Below, piece after piece: positions 17,190 to 24,942 of a stretch of 64,000 bases of DNA; the first letter of the stretch is position 1; each line of letters opens with the position of its first letter. The DNA is from Deltaproteobacteria bacterium. Lineage in GTDB: Bacteria; Myxococcota_A; Polyangia; Polyangiales; Ga0077539. The notes beneath the pieces are model-generated. The model saw only the letters and a program-made list of their open reading frames with translations, was not told the origin of the DNA and ran no database searches. The position numbers and the translations under genes are program-made. The DNA is taken from NCBI GenBank assembly GCA_016218725.1, contig JACRDB010000097.1:1-64000 (forward strand). Direction: 5' to 3'.

Positions 17190-19142
17190 GTCCCACCAGA
17201 CCCGCGGGCGGACCCGGAGGGGAGCCTCCCCGATGCGCACGGTGACCACGGCGCTCCCGGGCGAGGAGGGGCTCCGGAGCGTGGCCTCCCAGGCCTCTCC
17301 GCGGCGGGCTGCGGGTTGTGACAGCGAGCCCGCGCCGTCGAGGGTGACGGTGACCGGGGCGTCCGTCGGGGCGCCGTCGGGGCCTCGCGGGGTGACCCTT
17401 ACGGTGACGGTGCTGCGCCCGTCCGCGGGGGCGTGACGGCTCGGAGGGTCGAGCGCCACCACCCGGGGCTCGGCCACGACCCGGTGCGAGGACGGGCGCA
17501 GGTCGGTGATGGTCTGTCGCAGCCCCGAGGGCCAGCGGAGCTCCACGGCGGTGGCGCCCTGCGAGGCCAGGGGGACGAAGAGCACGGGCTCGGAGACCAC
17601 GTCCGGCGAGGCCCACGCGCCGGCCCAGGCGTGGAAGACCCGCCCGGAGGGGAGGCGCACGCTCACCTCGGCGCCGAGGCCCTGGAGGTTGCTCACGGTG
17701 CCCCGGAGCAGCAGGGAGGCGCCCGGCGTGGGGGTCGTGAGGTCGTTGCGGTAGAGCCTCGGGCCTTCGCCCTGGCCCCCGACGACGAGGTCCGGGTCGC
17801 CGTCGTGGTCCGGGTCTCCGACCGCGATGCCCCGCCACTGGCCTTCGCGGCCGAGGCCGGAGCCGTCCGTGGCGTCGCTGAAGGCACCATTCCCGCGCGC
17901 CAGGTGCACCGTGGCGCGCTGCGGACCGATGAGGGCCGAGCGCGAGTGCCACGCGGCGGGGTCGTTGCCGTGGGCGATCACCAGGTCCTCAAGACCGTCG
18001 CGATCAAGGTCCAGGGAGGCGACGCCCCAGGGGATCATCCGAGTGCCCCTCGGGGTCATGAGCACCGCCATCTCCGACTCCTCCGTGCGGTCCGCGAAGA
18101 CCCCGCCAGGGCGATCGAGAAAGAACGCGTGGAAGGGGTCCAGGGCGATGAACAAGTCCGCTCGACCGTCGCCGTCGAGGTCCGTGAGGGCGGCGCCCAT
18201 GGGGACATACTCTGACAAGGTCCTTGGGGAGCCCCCGAAGCGGTTGAAATAAGCGTCCCGAGGGATCGGGTCGGTGACCTCGAAGCGCGGCGGGGCGCTC
18301 GCGCCGGGCGCGGGCGTCGCCTGCCGGAAGAACACCGGCGAGGGCTCGCCGCAGCCCTGGCCGAGCGCAACGACCGTGCGGGGTGCGTCTCCCACGCGCC
18401 AGGCGTGTACGGCGTAGGGGCTCGACCCGCGCGTCCTGGGGAAGGCCATGGTCGAGGACTGGAAGCGTCGGGGTCCCACGCGCAGGAGCGCCACCAACAT
18501 CGGGGCGGTGTCATTGCAGTACCGGTTGCCGAGGAGCAGGTCCGTCCAGCCGTCGTCGTCGAGGTCGTCCAGGGCGAGCTGCCCGAGCGCGAAATTCGCC
18601 GTCGGGTCTTCTTCGAGGAGGTCCTCCGGTGCGTCAAAGCCGCCCCCGGCGCGCCCCCAGGCGACCATCCCGCGGCGGACGGAGAGCACGAGGTCCGTGT
18701 GGCCATCCCCGTCGAGGTCCGTCGCGGCCAGGACCGGAGACGGACCGTTGCCGGGCAGCGGCCCGAGCGCGTTCCAGCGCCCGCTCGCGCGGTCCAGCCG
18801 CCAGGCGTGGGGGCGGCGCCCCTCGAAGGGCCCGGTCTCGACGCGGGTGGGCGTCACCACGAGCTCCTCGAAGCCGTCGCCGTCGAGGTCCGTGAAGAGC
18901 CCCACGCAGTGCTCGGGCTCGGCCATGGTCATGTCCCCGGGGTGGAGCTGAAAGGGAAGAGCTCCCAGGGATTCCGTCTGGTCCGTAAAGGTCCCCTCCA
19001 GCCTCCTAGGCGCCGAGGGGGGGGAGGCGTCCGTGGTGTCCGCAGGCGACGCGTCGGAGCCACCGCCCGCCGGGCCCTTGCAGGAGACCGCGGCGAGCAT
19101 GCCGCATGCGAGGAGGTACGGTCTGCGTGGGTCTCGTGACAC
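17187..19142 (-). CDS. FG-GAP/VCBS-repeat lipoprotein with ASPIC/UnbV domain (CRTAC1 type), copy 4
   Basis: 651-aa exported protein. 'PYLLACGMLAAVSC' gives a lipobox-like VSC. FG-GAP loops include 'DLDGDGFEELVV', 'DLDGDGHTDLVLS', 'DLDDDGWTDLLLG', 'DLDGDGRADLFIA', 'DLDRDGLEDLVI' and 'DPDHDGDPDLVVGG'. The ASPIC/UnbV domain holds 'AVELRWPSGLRQTI', and the Ig-like tail 'PADGRSTVTVRVTPRGPDG' is almost the same as in copy 3. The two genes lie tail to tail, so their 3' ends form a long imperfect inverted repeat around the palindrome. Start GTG 19142 has an AGAGG about 7 nt upstream; the start is less certain than in the other copies. Confidence 0.83.
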   Translation of the reverse strand: MSRDPRRPYLLACGMLAAVSCKGPAGGGSDASPADTTDASPPSAPRRLEGTFTDQTESLGALPFQLHPGDMTMAEPEHCVGLFTDLDGDGFEELVVTPTRVETGPFEGRRPHAWRLDRASGRWNALGPLPGNGPSPVLAATDLDGDGHTDLVLSVRRGMVAWGRAGGGFDAPEDLLEEDPTANFALGQLALDDLDDDGWTDLLLGNRYCNDTAPMLVALLRVGPRRFQSSTMAFPRTRGSSPYAVHAWRVGDAPRTVVALGQGCGEPSPVFFRQATPAPGASAPPRFEVTDPIPRDAYFNRFGGSPRTLSEYVPMGAALTDLDGDGRADLFIALDPFHAFFLDRPGGVFADRTEESEMAVLMTPRGTRMIPWGVASLDLDRDGLEDLVIAHGNDPAAWHSRSALIGPQRATVHLARGNGAFSDATDGSGLGREGQWRGIAVGDPDHDGDPDLVVGGQGEGPRLYRNDLTTPTPGASLLLRGTVSNLQGLGAEVSVRLPSGRVFHAWAGAWASPDVVSEPVLFVPLASQGATAVELRWPSGLRQTITDLRPSSHRVVAEPRVVALDPPSRHAPADGRSTVTVRVTPRGPDGAPTDAPVTVTLDGAGSLSQPAARRGEAWEATLRSPSSPGSAVVTVRIGEAPLRVRPRVWWD

Positions 19143-19229
19143 TGCGGGGCCTCTGCCGCACAAGAAGATAGCACCGCGTGCGCGAAGTGGTTCCCGTTGT
19201 GCCCGGTCCCTGCGATGATGCATGTTGGG

Positions 19230-21053
19230 ATGGACGACGACGTGATCCGAGGGAGGGCCCTGGAGCGGGCGCTGGTGGGGCTCTTCCTGGTGGGGGCCCT
19301 CGGCGCGGTGGTGACCTTCGGGCGCTTCGCGCTGGCGGTGCCCCTCTCGGAGGAGGACTGGACCTGGCTCGACCACGGCCGCAGCGCGGGGGCGCTGTGG
19401 TCCGTGGCCAGGACCTCGCACCGGCCGGTGCCCGACGGGCTCCTGGCGCTGAACGGGGCGCTCCTTGGAGCGCGCGCCGGGGCGCTGGCGGCGGTGTTCC
19501 TCGGCGCCCACCTCGCGGCGGCGTACGGCGCGGCGCGGTGGGTGCGCTCCCTGGGGCTCGGGCTCCCGGCGGGGGTGCTGGTGGCGCTCTTCACGCTCCT
19601 GGACCCGGTGTCCGCGGACTCCCTGGGGTACTTCTCCCGCGGGCACGTGGTCGTCTCCCGTGCGTTCTTCTTCGCCGCCCTGGCGGCGCTCCTGGGCCCG
19701 GCGCCGCCGAGGGCCCGGCGCTGGCTGCCGTGGGCCCTCCTGGGGCTCCTGTCGCACGAGCAGGCCGCGCTCCTGGCGCCCCTGTGGTCGCTCTCGGTCG
19801 CGTTCCGGGATGGCTGGCGGAGCGCCTTGGGCGCCCTGCGCACGCGCGCGGGCCTCGCGGTGTGGGGCCTCTGCGCGCTGTATGTGGCGCTCTGGTTCCT
19901 CGGGCGAGCGGACGCCGCCGTGCTCCGGGACGCCTCGGGCGCCGGGTCCCTCGGGGACCGCTGGGCGCACTTCGCCCAGTCCGTGGTGGACTTCTTCGGC
20001 TTTCACACGGGCCTCGGGTTTCGCGAGGAGCTCCTCCCGGCGGTGGGGTACTTCGCGCCCCGTTGGTGGACCGCGAGGGCGCTGGTGGCCCTCGTGGGCG
20101 CCTCCGCCGTGGGCCTGTGGCTTCGCCGTGAAACGCGCCAGGCGCTGCGAATCCTGGGCTTCTCGGCCCTGTGGACGCTGGCCGCGTCGGGGTCCTACCT
20201 CCTCTACCTGGGCGCGCGGGAGCCGTACCATTTCAACGTGTCTCTGGTGGGTCTCGCGCTCCCCGGGGCCTGCGCGCTCGTCCACCTCTGGCGGCGCTGC
20301 GAGGGCCGCTGGAGGCCCTTGAGGGTCTTCGTGGCGCTCTTTTGCGCGGTGACCGCGCTCCCGCTGGGGAGGGTGTACCTCCGGCGAGACCGCCCGGACC
20401 CTTCCCGCGAGCTCCAGGGGCTCCTGGCCCCGAGGCTTCGTCCGGAGCGCGACGCGGTCACGCACCTGGTGTTCCTTGACGACGTGAGCCCGAGGCCCTG
20501 GCACGACGCCCCGGTGTACCTCTCGGCGCTGGGAGGGACCTGGGACTGCAACGACCCGGAGCCGCCCGAGTCGCTCAACCTGGCGCTCCTGACGCTGTTC
20601 CCGTCGCGGCATTTCCGGGTGTGGGCGCTCACGCCCGCGCACTCACCCTACCTCTGCCTGAGGCCCGGGGACGTGGCACTGGAGGTCTCCGTGCGCTCCC
20701 TGGAGGCGCAGACCTACGCGTTCCGCCCGCTGCCTCCGTGCGACCGCCCGGGGGGAGTGCCTCTGGCGCTGGACCCGTCCACCCCGGAGGGCGTCGCGGT
20801 GGCGGCGAGGCTCGGGCCCCGAGGGGCTCCCGCGCTGCGCGCGGCCAGGAGCTTCTGGGCGGCGTACCACCGGGCGGACCGCGGCGCCCAGCTCGGCCAG
20901 GTGGCGAGGCTCCGCGAGGCGGCGGCGCCGCTCCTGGGAGACGCCACGACCCGGGAGGAGGCCCGGAGGGTGCTCGACGCGGCGCTCGCGGCGGCGCCGG
21001 TGCTGTTCTGGCCGCGCGACCCGCGCTACCCGAGGGGGCTCCTGCGGCGGTGA
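19230..21053 (+). CDS. Polytopic membrane protein, possibly GT-C glycosyltransferase-like
   Basis: About 607 residues. The first about 400 contain roughly ten hydrophobic segments. The first outer loop, after the first helix, carries 'PLSEEDWTWLDHGRSAG', an acidic stretch of the kind found in GT-C glycosyltransferases. The C-terminal about 200 residues look soluble and extracytoplasmic. I do not recognise a specific family, and the GT-C suggestion is inference from topology and the acidic loop. Start is uncertain among ATG 19215, 19218 and 19230. It is divergent from CRTAC1-type copy 4. Confidence 0.65.
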   Translation: MDDDVIRGRALERALVGLFLVGALGAVVTFGRFALAVPLSEEDWTWLDHGRSAGALWSVARTSHRPVPDGLLALNGALLGARAGALAAVFLGAHLAAAYGAARWVRSLGLGLPAGVLVALFTLLDPVSADSLGYFSRGHVVVSRAFFFAALAALLGPAPPRARRWLPWALLGLLSHEQAALLAPLWSLSVAFRDGWRSALGALRTRAGLAVWGLCALYVALWFLGRADAAVLRDASGAGSLGDRWAHFAQSVVDFFGFHTGLGFREELLPAVGYFAPRWWTARALVALVGASAVGLWLRRETRQALRILGFSALWTLAASGSYLLYLGAREPYHFNVSLVGLALPGACALVHLWRRCEGRWRPLRVFVALFCAVTALPLGRVYLRRDRPDPSRELQGLLAPRLRPERDAVTHLVFLDDVSPRPWHDAPVYLSALGGTWDCNDPEPPESLNLALLTLFPSRHFRVWALTPAHSPYLCLRPGDVALEVSVRSLEAQTYAFRPLPPCDRPGGVPLALDPSTPEGVAVAARLGPRGAPALRAARSFWAAYHRADRGAQLGQVARLREAAAPLLGDATTREEARRVLDAALAAAPVLFWPRDPRYPRGLLRR

Positions 21054-21071
21054 TGCGGTCCTGCCGTGGTG

Positions 21072-21761
21072 CTACAGCGCCGCGGTGGCCACGCACGCGC
21101 CGCGGTCCGGGCGGCCGACCACGGGCCGACACACGGTGCCCTCGCCGCAGGGCTGGTCCCGCGCGAAGCACCCCTGGTCATCGTCGAGCCTCGCGGTGAT
21201 CGTGACGATGCACCGCGCGGAGCTCCCGCGGCAGCCGTAGACGGGCACCAGCAGCGCGTCGCCCGCGCGCAGGAAGGCGCTGGTCGTGAGCGGCGGCGGG
21301 CAGCGAGAGGGCGGCGCGTTCGGGGGCCGGGCGTCGCACGCGAGGGCCTCCTCGACGCCGTCGCAGGGGTGGGCCAGGTGCATGCTCTCCACCGCCGAGC
21401 CCTCTGCGAAGAAGTCCCAGCGACCCTCCCTCGGCGCCACGAAGAGCGCGAGGCCCCGCTGGTTCACGCCGGGCCCGAAGCCCAGGTGCCCCGCGCAGGG
21501 GTCCGTCATGGAGGTCGGCGTGAGCGTCACTGTGACGCTCTGGTCGCGCTCGCTCAGCGTCACGAAGCGCCGGGCCTCCGGGTGGCAGGTCGGCCCGGGG
21601 AGCGCAAGCACCGCCGGGGCCACGCCCGACTCCGTGGTGCTGACCGTGGAGCCCGTAGGGACGCTCCCGGGCGCGAGCCCCTCGGAGGGGTCCTCGGGCC
21701 CGCAGCCCGTCACCACCGCGACAAAGAGAAGAACAGGGAAGGCCGCGCGCTGTCGTGTCAT
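21072..21761 (-). CDS. Hypothetical lipoprotein
   Basis: 229-aa protein. 'PVLLFVAVVTGC' is a textbook lipobox at residue 20. The mature part has eight or more cysteines in paired contexts ('PTCHPEARRF', 'HPCDGVEEALAC', 'VYGCRGSSARC', 'DQGCFARDQPCGEGTVC'), suggesting disulfides outside the cytoplasm. The beta-rich middle ('GRWDFFAEGSAV', 'ALLVPVYGC') resembles bacterial pre-peptidase-type domains, but weakly. No catalytic motif seen; function unknown. Convergent with the membrane protein (18 bp between stops), divergent from the macrodomain-like gene. Confidence 0.75.
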   Translation of the reverse strand: MTRQRAAFPVLLFVAVVTGCGPEDPSEGLAPGSVPTGSTVSTTESGVAPAVLALPGPTCHPEARRFVTLSERDQSVTVTLTPTSMTDPCAGHLGFGPGVNQRGLALFVAPREGRWDFFAEGSAVESMHLAHPCDGVEEALACDARPPNAPPSRCPPPLTTSAFLRAGDALLVPVYGCRGSSARCIVTITARLDDDQGCFARDQPCGEGTVCRPVVGRPDRGACVATAAL

Positions 21762-21832
21762 GGTGCCGCGTGGGTGGCCAGACGCCTTCGCACCCCGTCG
21801 ACAATTCGCACCCCAACCAGGTCTCCACCTGG

Positions 21833-21859
21833 GTAGGTGCAGGTAGGTGAAAGTAGGTG
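21833..21859 (+). repeat. Three GTAGGTG direct repeats at exact 10-bp steps
   Basis: GTAGGTG occurs at 21833-21839, 21843-21849 and 21853-21859, one helical turn apart. The repeats lie in the 144-bp divergent intergenic region, about 47 bp before GTG 21906. Same-face spacing is what one expects of a cooperative regulator-binding site. Confidence 0.55.
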
Positions 21860-21905
21860 TCGAGCGCTGTAGAGCCCGCGGCGGCGTTATGAAAGACTCT
21901 CCGCC

Positions 21906-23060
21906 GTGCTCGACGCTCTTCTCACTCTTGGGACGGACCCTCAGGCAGAGCCGGAGCTCCTCGCCGCGGTGGAGGCCTTTGCGGACACGGTGCAGGGGAC
22001 GTTACGGCCCGAGGGGGCCCGGAGGCTGGTGGACGCCGCGGACGACGCGGTGCGCGCGGACGTCGCCGGCTGCATTGCTTTTGACGGCGTCGGCCGCGCC
22101 ACCGTGAGGGTGCCCGGCGCGGTGTGGTCCGCGGGGCGCTTCTCGGTGCCCACGCTGGGCGACCTGGAGCGCCAGGCGAGGCCGCGCGACGGCACCCCGA
22201 GGCTCTTCGTCCTCCACGGCGAGGCGCCGGTGACGGACATCGGCGCGCTCCAGGCCTTCGCCCCGCCGGGGACGCTCTTCCAGGTGGCCTCGCAGTTCAA
22301 CTGCCTGGAGTCCCCAGGGCCCCACGTGTCGCCCGTGCAGCGCTACCTCACGGACCCCACCCAGGGCCCCCGAGCATCTATTTCCGCCCTGCCGGGCACG
22401 CTCCTTCGACACTATGCAGCCCCCGCCCCGGATGGTCGGCGCTTCACCCAGTCCACCCGCGGCGAGCAGCTCGACCTCCTGGCCGACGCCATCGCCGACC
22501 CGACCATCGCCAGCGTCCGCTCGGGCTACCTCCGCGACGGGGATGTCTCGCAGCCCGAGGCCCTGGTGCAGCGCCTCACGGACCGCTTCTCGCAGATCCG
22601 TGTAGGTCTCCATGACGACATCGACGTGGTGCTCGGGGCCTCGTGGCACGGGGCCGTGCCCCGGGATGTGCGCGTGGCGCAGGTGTTTACCAGCACCCTG
22701 GCCGCGGGGGGCTACGGCTACGCCAGCGCCGCCACCAGCCCCTGGAGGGACCTGTGCCGTCAGCTCCTGCGGGCGAGCTACCTCGGGACGCTCCTCGGAG
22801 CGAGGGTCCTGGAGCGCCGCGTCGCGGTGCTCACCCTCATCGGCGGGGGGGTCTTCGGCAACCCCCTGCCGCTGATCTGGGACTCGATCCTCTGGGCCTT
22901 CGACACCCTGGCCACCACGCACCCGGGCGCCCTGGACGTTGTAGTCAACGGCCGCAACCTCGCGTCCTCGGTCCACGAGGACCGCCTCGCCGAGGACGCC
23001 CGCGACCGCGGAGGCGTGGCCCTCTCCCTCACCCGCGAGCGCACCAGGGTCTACCGCTAG
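21906..23060 (+). CDS. Conserved uncharacterised protein with macrodomain-like motifs
   Basis: 384-aa soluble protein, no signal peptide. Conserved blocks are 'LFQVASQFNCLE' (about residues 122-133), 'DPTQGPRASISALPGTLLRHY' (about 148-168) and, near the C-terminus, 'TLIGGGVFGNP' (about 310-320). From memory these blocks occur in an uncharacterised family shared by bacteria, fungi and protists. The GGGxFGN loop and the N-containing first block resemble ADP-ribose-binding macrodomain loops. That would suggest binding or hydrolysis of an ADP-ribosyl compound, but this is inference. Start is GTG 21906. It sits alone, convergent with radA, their stops touching. Confidence 0.6.
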   Translation: MLDALLTLGTDPQAEPELLAAVEAFADTVQGTLRPEGARRLVDAADDAVRADVAGCIAFDGVGRATVRVPGAVWSAGRFSVPTLGDLERQARPRDGTPRLFVLHGEAPVTDIGALQAFAPPGTLFQVASQFNCLESPGPHVSPVQRYLTDPTQGPRASISALPGTLLRHYAAPAPDGRRFTQSTRGEQLDLLADAIADPTIASVRSGYLRDGDVSQPEALVQRLTDRFSQIRVGLHDDIDVVLGASWHGAVPRDVRVAQVFTSTLAAGGYGYASAATSPWRDLCRQLLRASYLGTLLGARVLERRVAVLTLIGGGVFGNPLPLIWDSILWAFDTLATTHPGALDVVVNGRNLASSVHEDRLAEDARDRGGVALSLTRERTRVYR

Positions 23061-24464
23061 TCACCGCGCCCCTTCGGTGGCCTTGCGCTCGATCCACGCG
23101 GCCACCTCGCGGGCGTGAGACACCCCGTGGACGGAGATCCCTGCGGGGGCCTCGCCGCGCTCCACGTTGGCCCTCGGGATCAGCGCCCGCTTGAACCCGA
23201 GGCGAAGGGCCTCCTCCAGCCTCGGCGTGCACCTTGGCACGGCCCGCACCTCGCCCGCCAGGCCCACCTCGCCGAACACCGCCAGGTCGTTCGGCAGGGC
23301 AAGCTCCACCACGCTCGACGCGATCGCGCAGGCCACCGCCAGGTCCGACGCGGGCTCGTCAATGGACGCGCCCCCCGCCACGCTCACGAACACGTCCCGG
23401 TCCCTCACGCTCAGCCCCGCCCGCTGCGCCAGCACCGCCGCCAGGATCGCCAGCCGCGTGCCGTCCACCCCCGTGGCCACCCTCCGGGGCGACGGCATCG
23501 CCGACGGGGTCACCAGCGCCTGCACCTCGAGCAACAAGGGCCTGGCCCCGTCGGCGCTCACCACCACCACCGAGCCCGGCACGTCCTTCGGACGCTCCGC
23601 CAGGAACAGCGCCGAGGGGTCCGGCACCTCGCGCAGGCCCTCGCGGGTCATCTCCAGCACCGCGAGCTCCCCGCTGGCCCCGAAGCGGTTCTTCACCGTA
23701 CGCAGGAGCCTCGGGCCGCCGGAGCGCTGCCCGTCAAAGCTCACCACCACGTCCACCAGGTGCTCCAGCACCTTGGGGCCCGCCAGGGACCCGTCCTTGG
23801 TGACGTGCCCCACCAGCAGCACCGTCCTGCGCTGCTGCTTGGCCATGGTCACCAGCCTCGCGGTCACCTCCCGGAGCTGCCCCACGCTCCCCGCGGAGCT
23901 CTCCAGGTCCGCCGCCCGGAGCGTCTGCACCGAGTCCACCGCCACCACCCCGGGGTCGTGCTTCTGCACCGCACCCTCCAGGTCCTCGAGCTCCCCCGAG
24001 GCCACGATGCGAAGCGGCGCGGTGTCCGGCACCCCTAGCCTGCGCAGCCGGCCGGCCACCTGAGTGGCGCTCTCCTCCCCCGTCACGTAGAGCACCCCGC
24101 GGGTGCTCCCCGCCGTCGCGATGTTGGACACAAGCTGCCCGAGGAGCGTGCTCTTTCCGACGCCGGGCTCCCCGCCCAGCAGCACCACGCTCCCCTCCAC
24201 CAGACCACCCCCCAGCACCCGGTCGATCTCGGTCATTCCAGTTGACACCCGGACGGTCTCCTGCGAGAGCGCCTCGTCCAGGGCCACCGCCGCCCCGCCG
24301 GTGCCGCTCACCGAAATCCCCCCCGAGCGAGCGCCCCCCGCGCCCTTCCCCCGGGGCACCCGCTCCTCCACCAGGGTGTTCCAACCCTCACAACGAGGGC
24401 ACTTTCCCACCCACCGGGTGTGGCTCGCCCCACACGCCTGACAGACAAACTCCGTGGACTTCAC
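23061..24464 (-). CDS. radA: DNA repair protein RadA
   Basis: 467-aa RecA-like branch-migration helicase of recombination. In order: a four-cysteine zinc finger near the N-terminus ('CQACG...KCPRCEGW'), Walker A 'GGEPGVGKSTLL' (about residues 97-108), the RadA-specific 'KNRFGASGEL' motif, and a C-terminal Lon-protease-like domain ('VFVSVAGGASIDEPASDLAVA') without an active catalytic serine context. Length matches the family. Start is GTG 24464 with a GGGAGAG ribosome site; the frame continues upstream without family similarity. Confidence 0.96.
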   Translation of the reverse strand: MKSTEFVCQACGASHTRWVGKCPRCEGWNTLVEERVPRGKGAGGARSGGISVSGTGGAAVALDEALSQETVRVSTGMTEIDRVLGGGLVEGSVVLLGGEPGVGKSTLLGQLVSNIATAGSTRGVLYVTGEESATQVAGRLRRLGVPDTAPLRIVASGELEDLEGAVQKHDPGVVAVDSVQTLRAADLESSAGSVGQLREVTARLVTMAKQQRRTVLLVGHVTKDGSLAGPKVLEHLVDVVVSFDGQRSGGPRLLRTVKNRFGASGELAVLEMTREGLREVPDPSALFLAERPKDVPGSVVVVSADGARPLLLEVQALVTPSAMPSPRRVATGVDGTRLAILAAVLAQRAGLSVRDRDVFVSVAGGASIDEPASDLAVACAIASSVVELALPNDLAVFGEVGLAGEVRAVPRCTPRLEEALRLGFKRALIPRANVERGEAPAGISVHGVSHAREVAAWIERKATEGAR

Positions 24465-24536
24465 CGCACTCTCCCTACCCCCGAGAGCACCCCCTCGCAA
24501 CCATGGGAGTGACAGGGAATGTCCATCATGGAGTGT

Positions 24537-24920
24537 CTACTCGGTTGCACGCACCGTACGCAGGTACGCCAGGAGGGCGGGGAGGTCTTCCCGGCGCAGG
24601 TCTCCCGGGCGCAGGACGGGCATGAGGTCCCCGCGGTCCGAGCCGGCGTGCAGGACCTGCTCCATGCGTGCGCGGGGGAGGCGGAGGTTGGCCACCGAGG
24701 GGGCGCTGCCCTCGGGGTTGTGGCACCGGCCGCAGGCGGTGTCGAAGAGGGCGTGGCCCGCCCGGGCGGTCTCGTCCTCCGGGAGGGGCTCGTTGTCCTC
24801 GGGCTGGGTGCCCGTGCCCGAGCCGGTGGTGCCTCGACGGGCGGCGCCGTCGGTGGTGGCGCAGGTGGAGCCGAGGGCCCCGAGGAGGAGGAGGAGCGTC
24901 AGCGGTGACCGCGCGGACAT
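24537..24920 (-). CDS. Small exported c-type cytochrome
   Basis: 127-aa protein with an N-terminal hydrophobic export signal ('SPLTLLLLLGALGS'), an acidic/Thr/Gly linker, and one haem-binding motif 'CGRCH' near residue 66. A later Met in 'GDLMPVLRP' could be the sixth ligand. The C-terminus 'REDLPALLAYLRTVRA' is the typical last helix of mono-haem cytochromes c. A TACACT box lies exactly 7 nt before the ATG. Probably a periplasmic or lipid-anchored electron carrier; partner unknown. Confidence 0.82.
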   Translation of the reverse strand: MSARSPLTLLLLLGALGSTCATTDGAARRGTTGSGTGTQPEDNEPLPEDETARAGHALFDTACGRCHNPEGSAPSVANLRLPRARMEQVLHAGSDRGDLMPVLRPGDLRREDLPALLAYLRTVRATE

Positions 24921-24927
24921 CGTGGGG

Positions 24928-24933
24928 AGTGTA
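24928..24933 (-). promoter_or_regulatory. Putative -10 box of the cytochrome c gene
   Basis: TACACT on the minus strand with a 7-nt gap to ATG 24920, the third exact case of this layout in the window. A TTGACA lies only 7 bp further upstream, too close for a normal -35. Confidence 0.45.
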
Positions 24934-24942
24934 CCTTCCGTG

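Noticed and set aside
19143..20642. Minus-strand continuation of copy 4 into the membrane-protein gene
   Set aside because: Arg/Gly/Pro-rich low-complexity text typical of antisense shadows; the lipoprotein signal fixes the start at about 19142.
24537..24920. Cytochrome c called as a lipoprotein
   Set aside because: 'LGSTC' lacks the Leu/Val at -3 of a standard lipobox, so I only call it exported.
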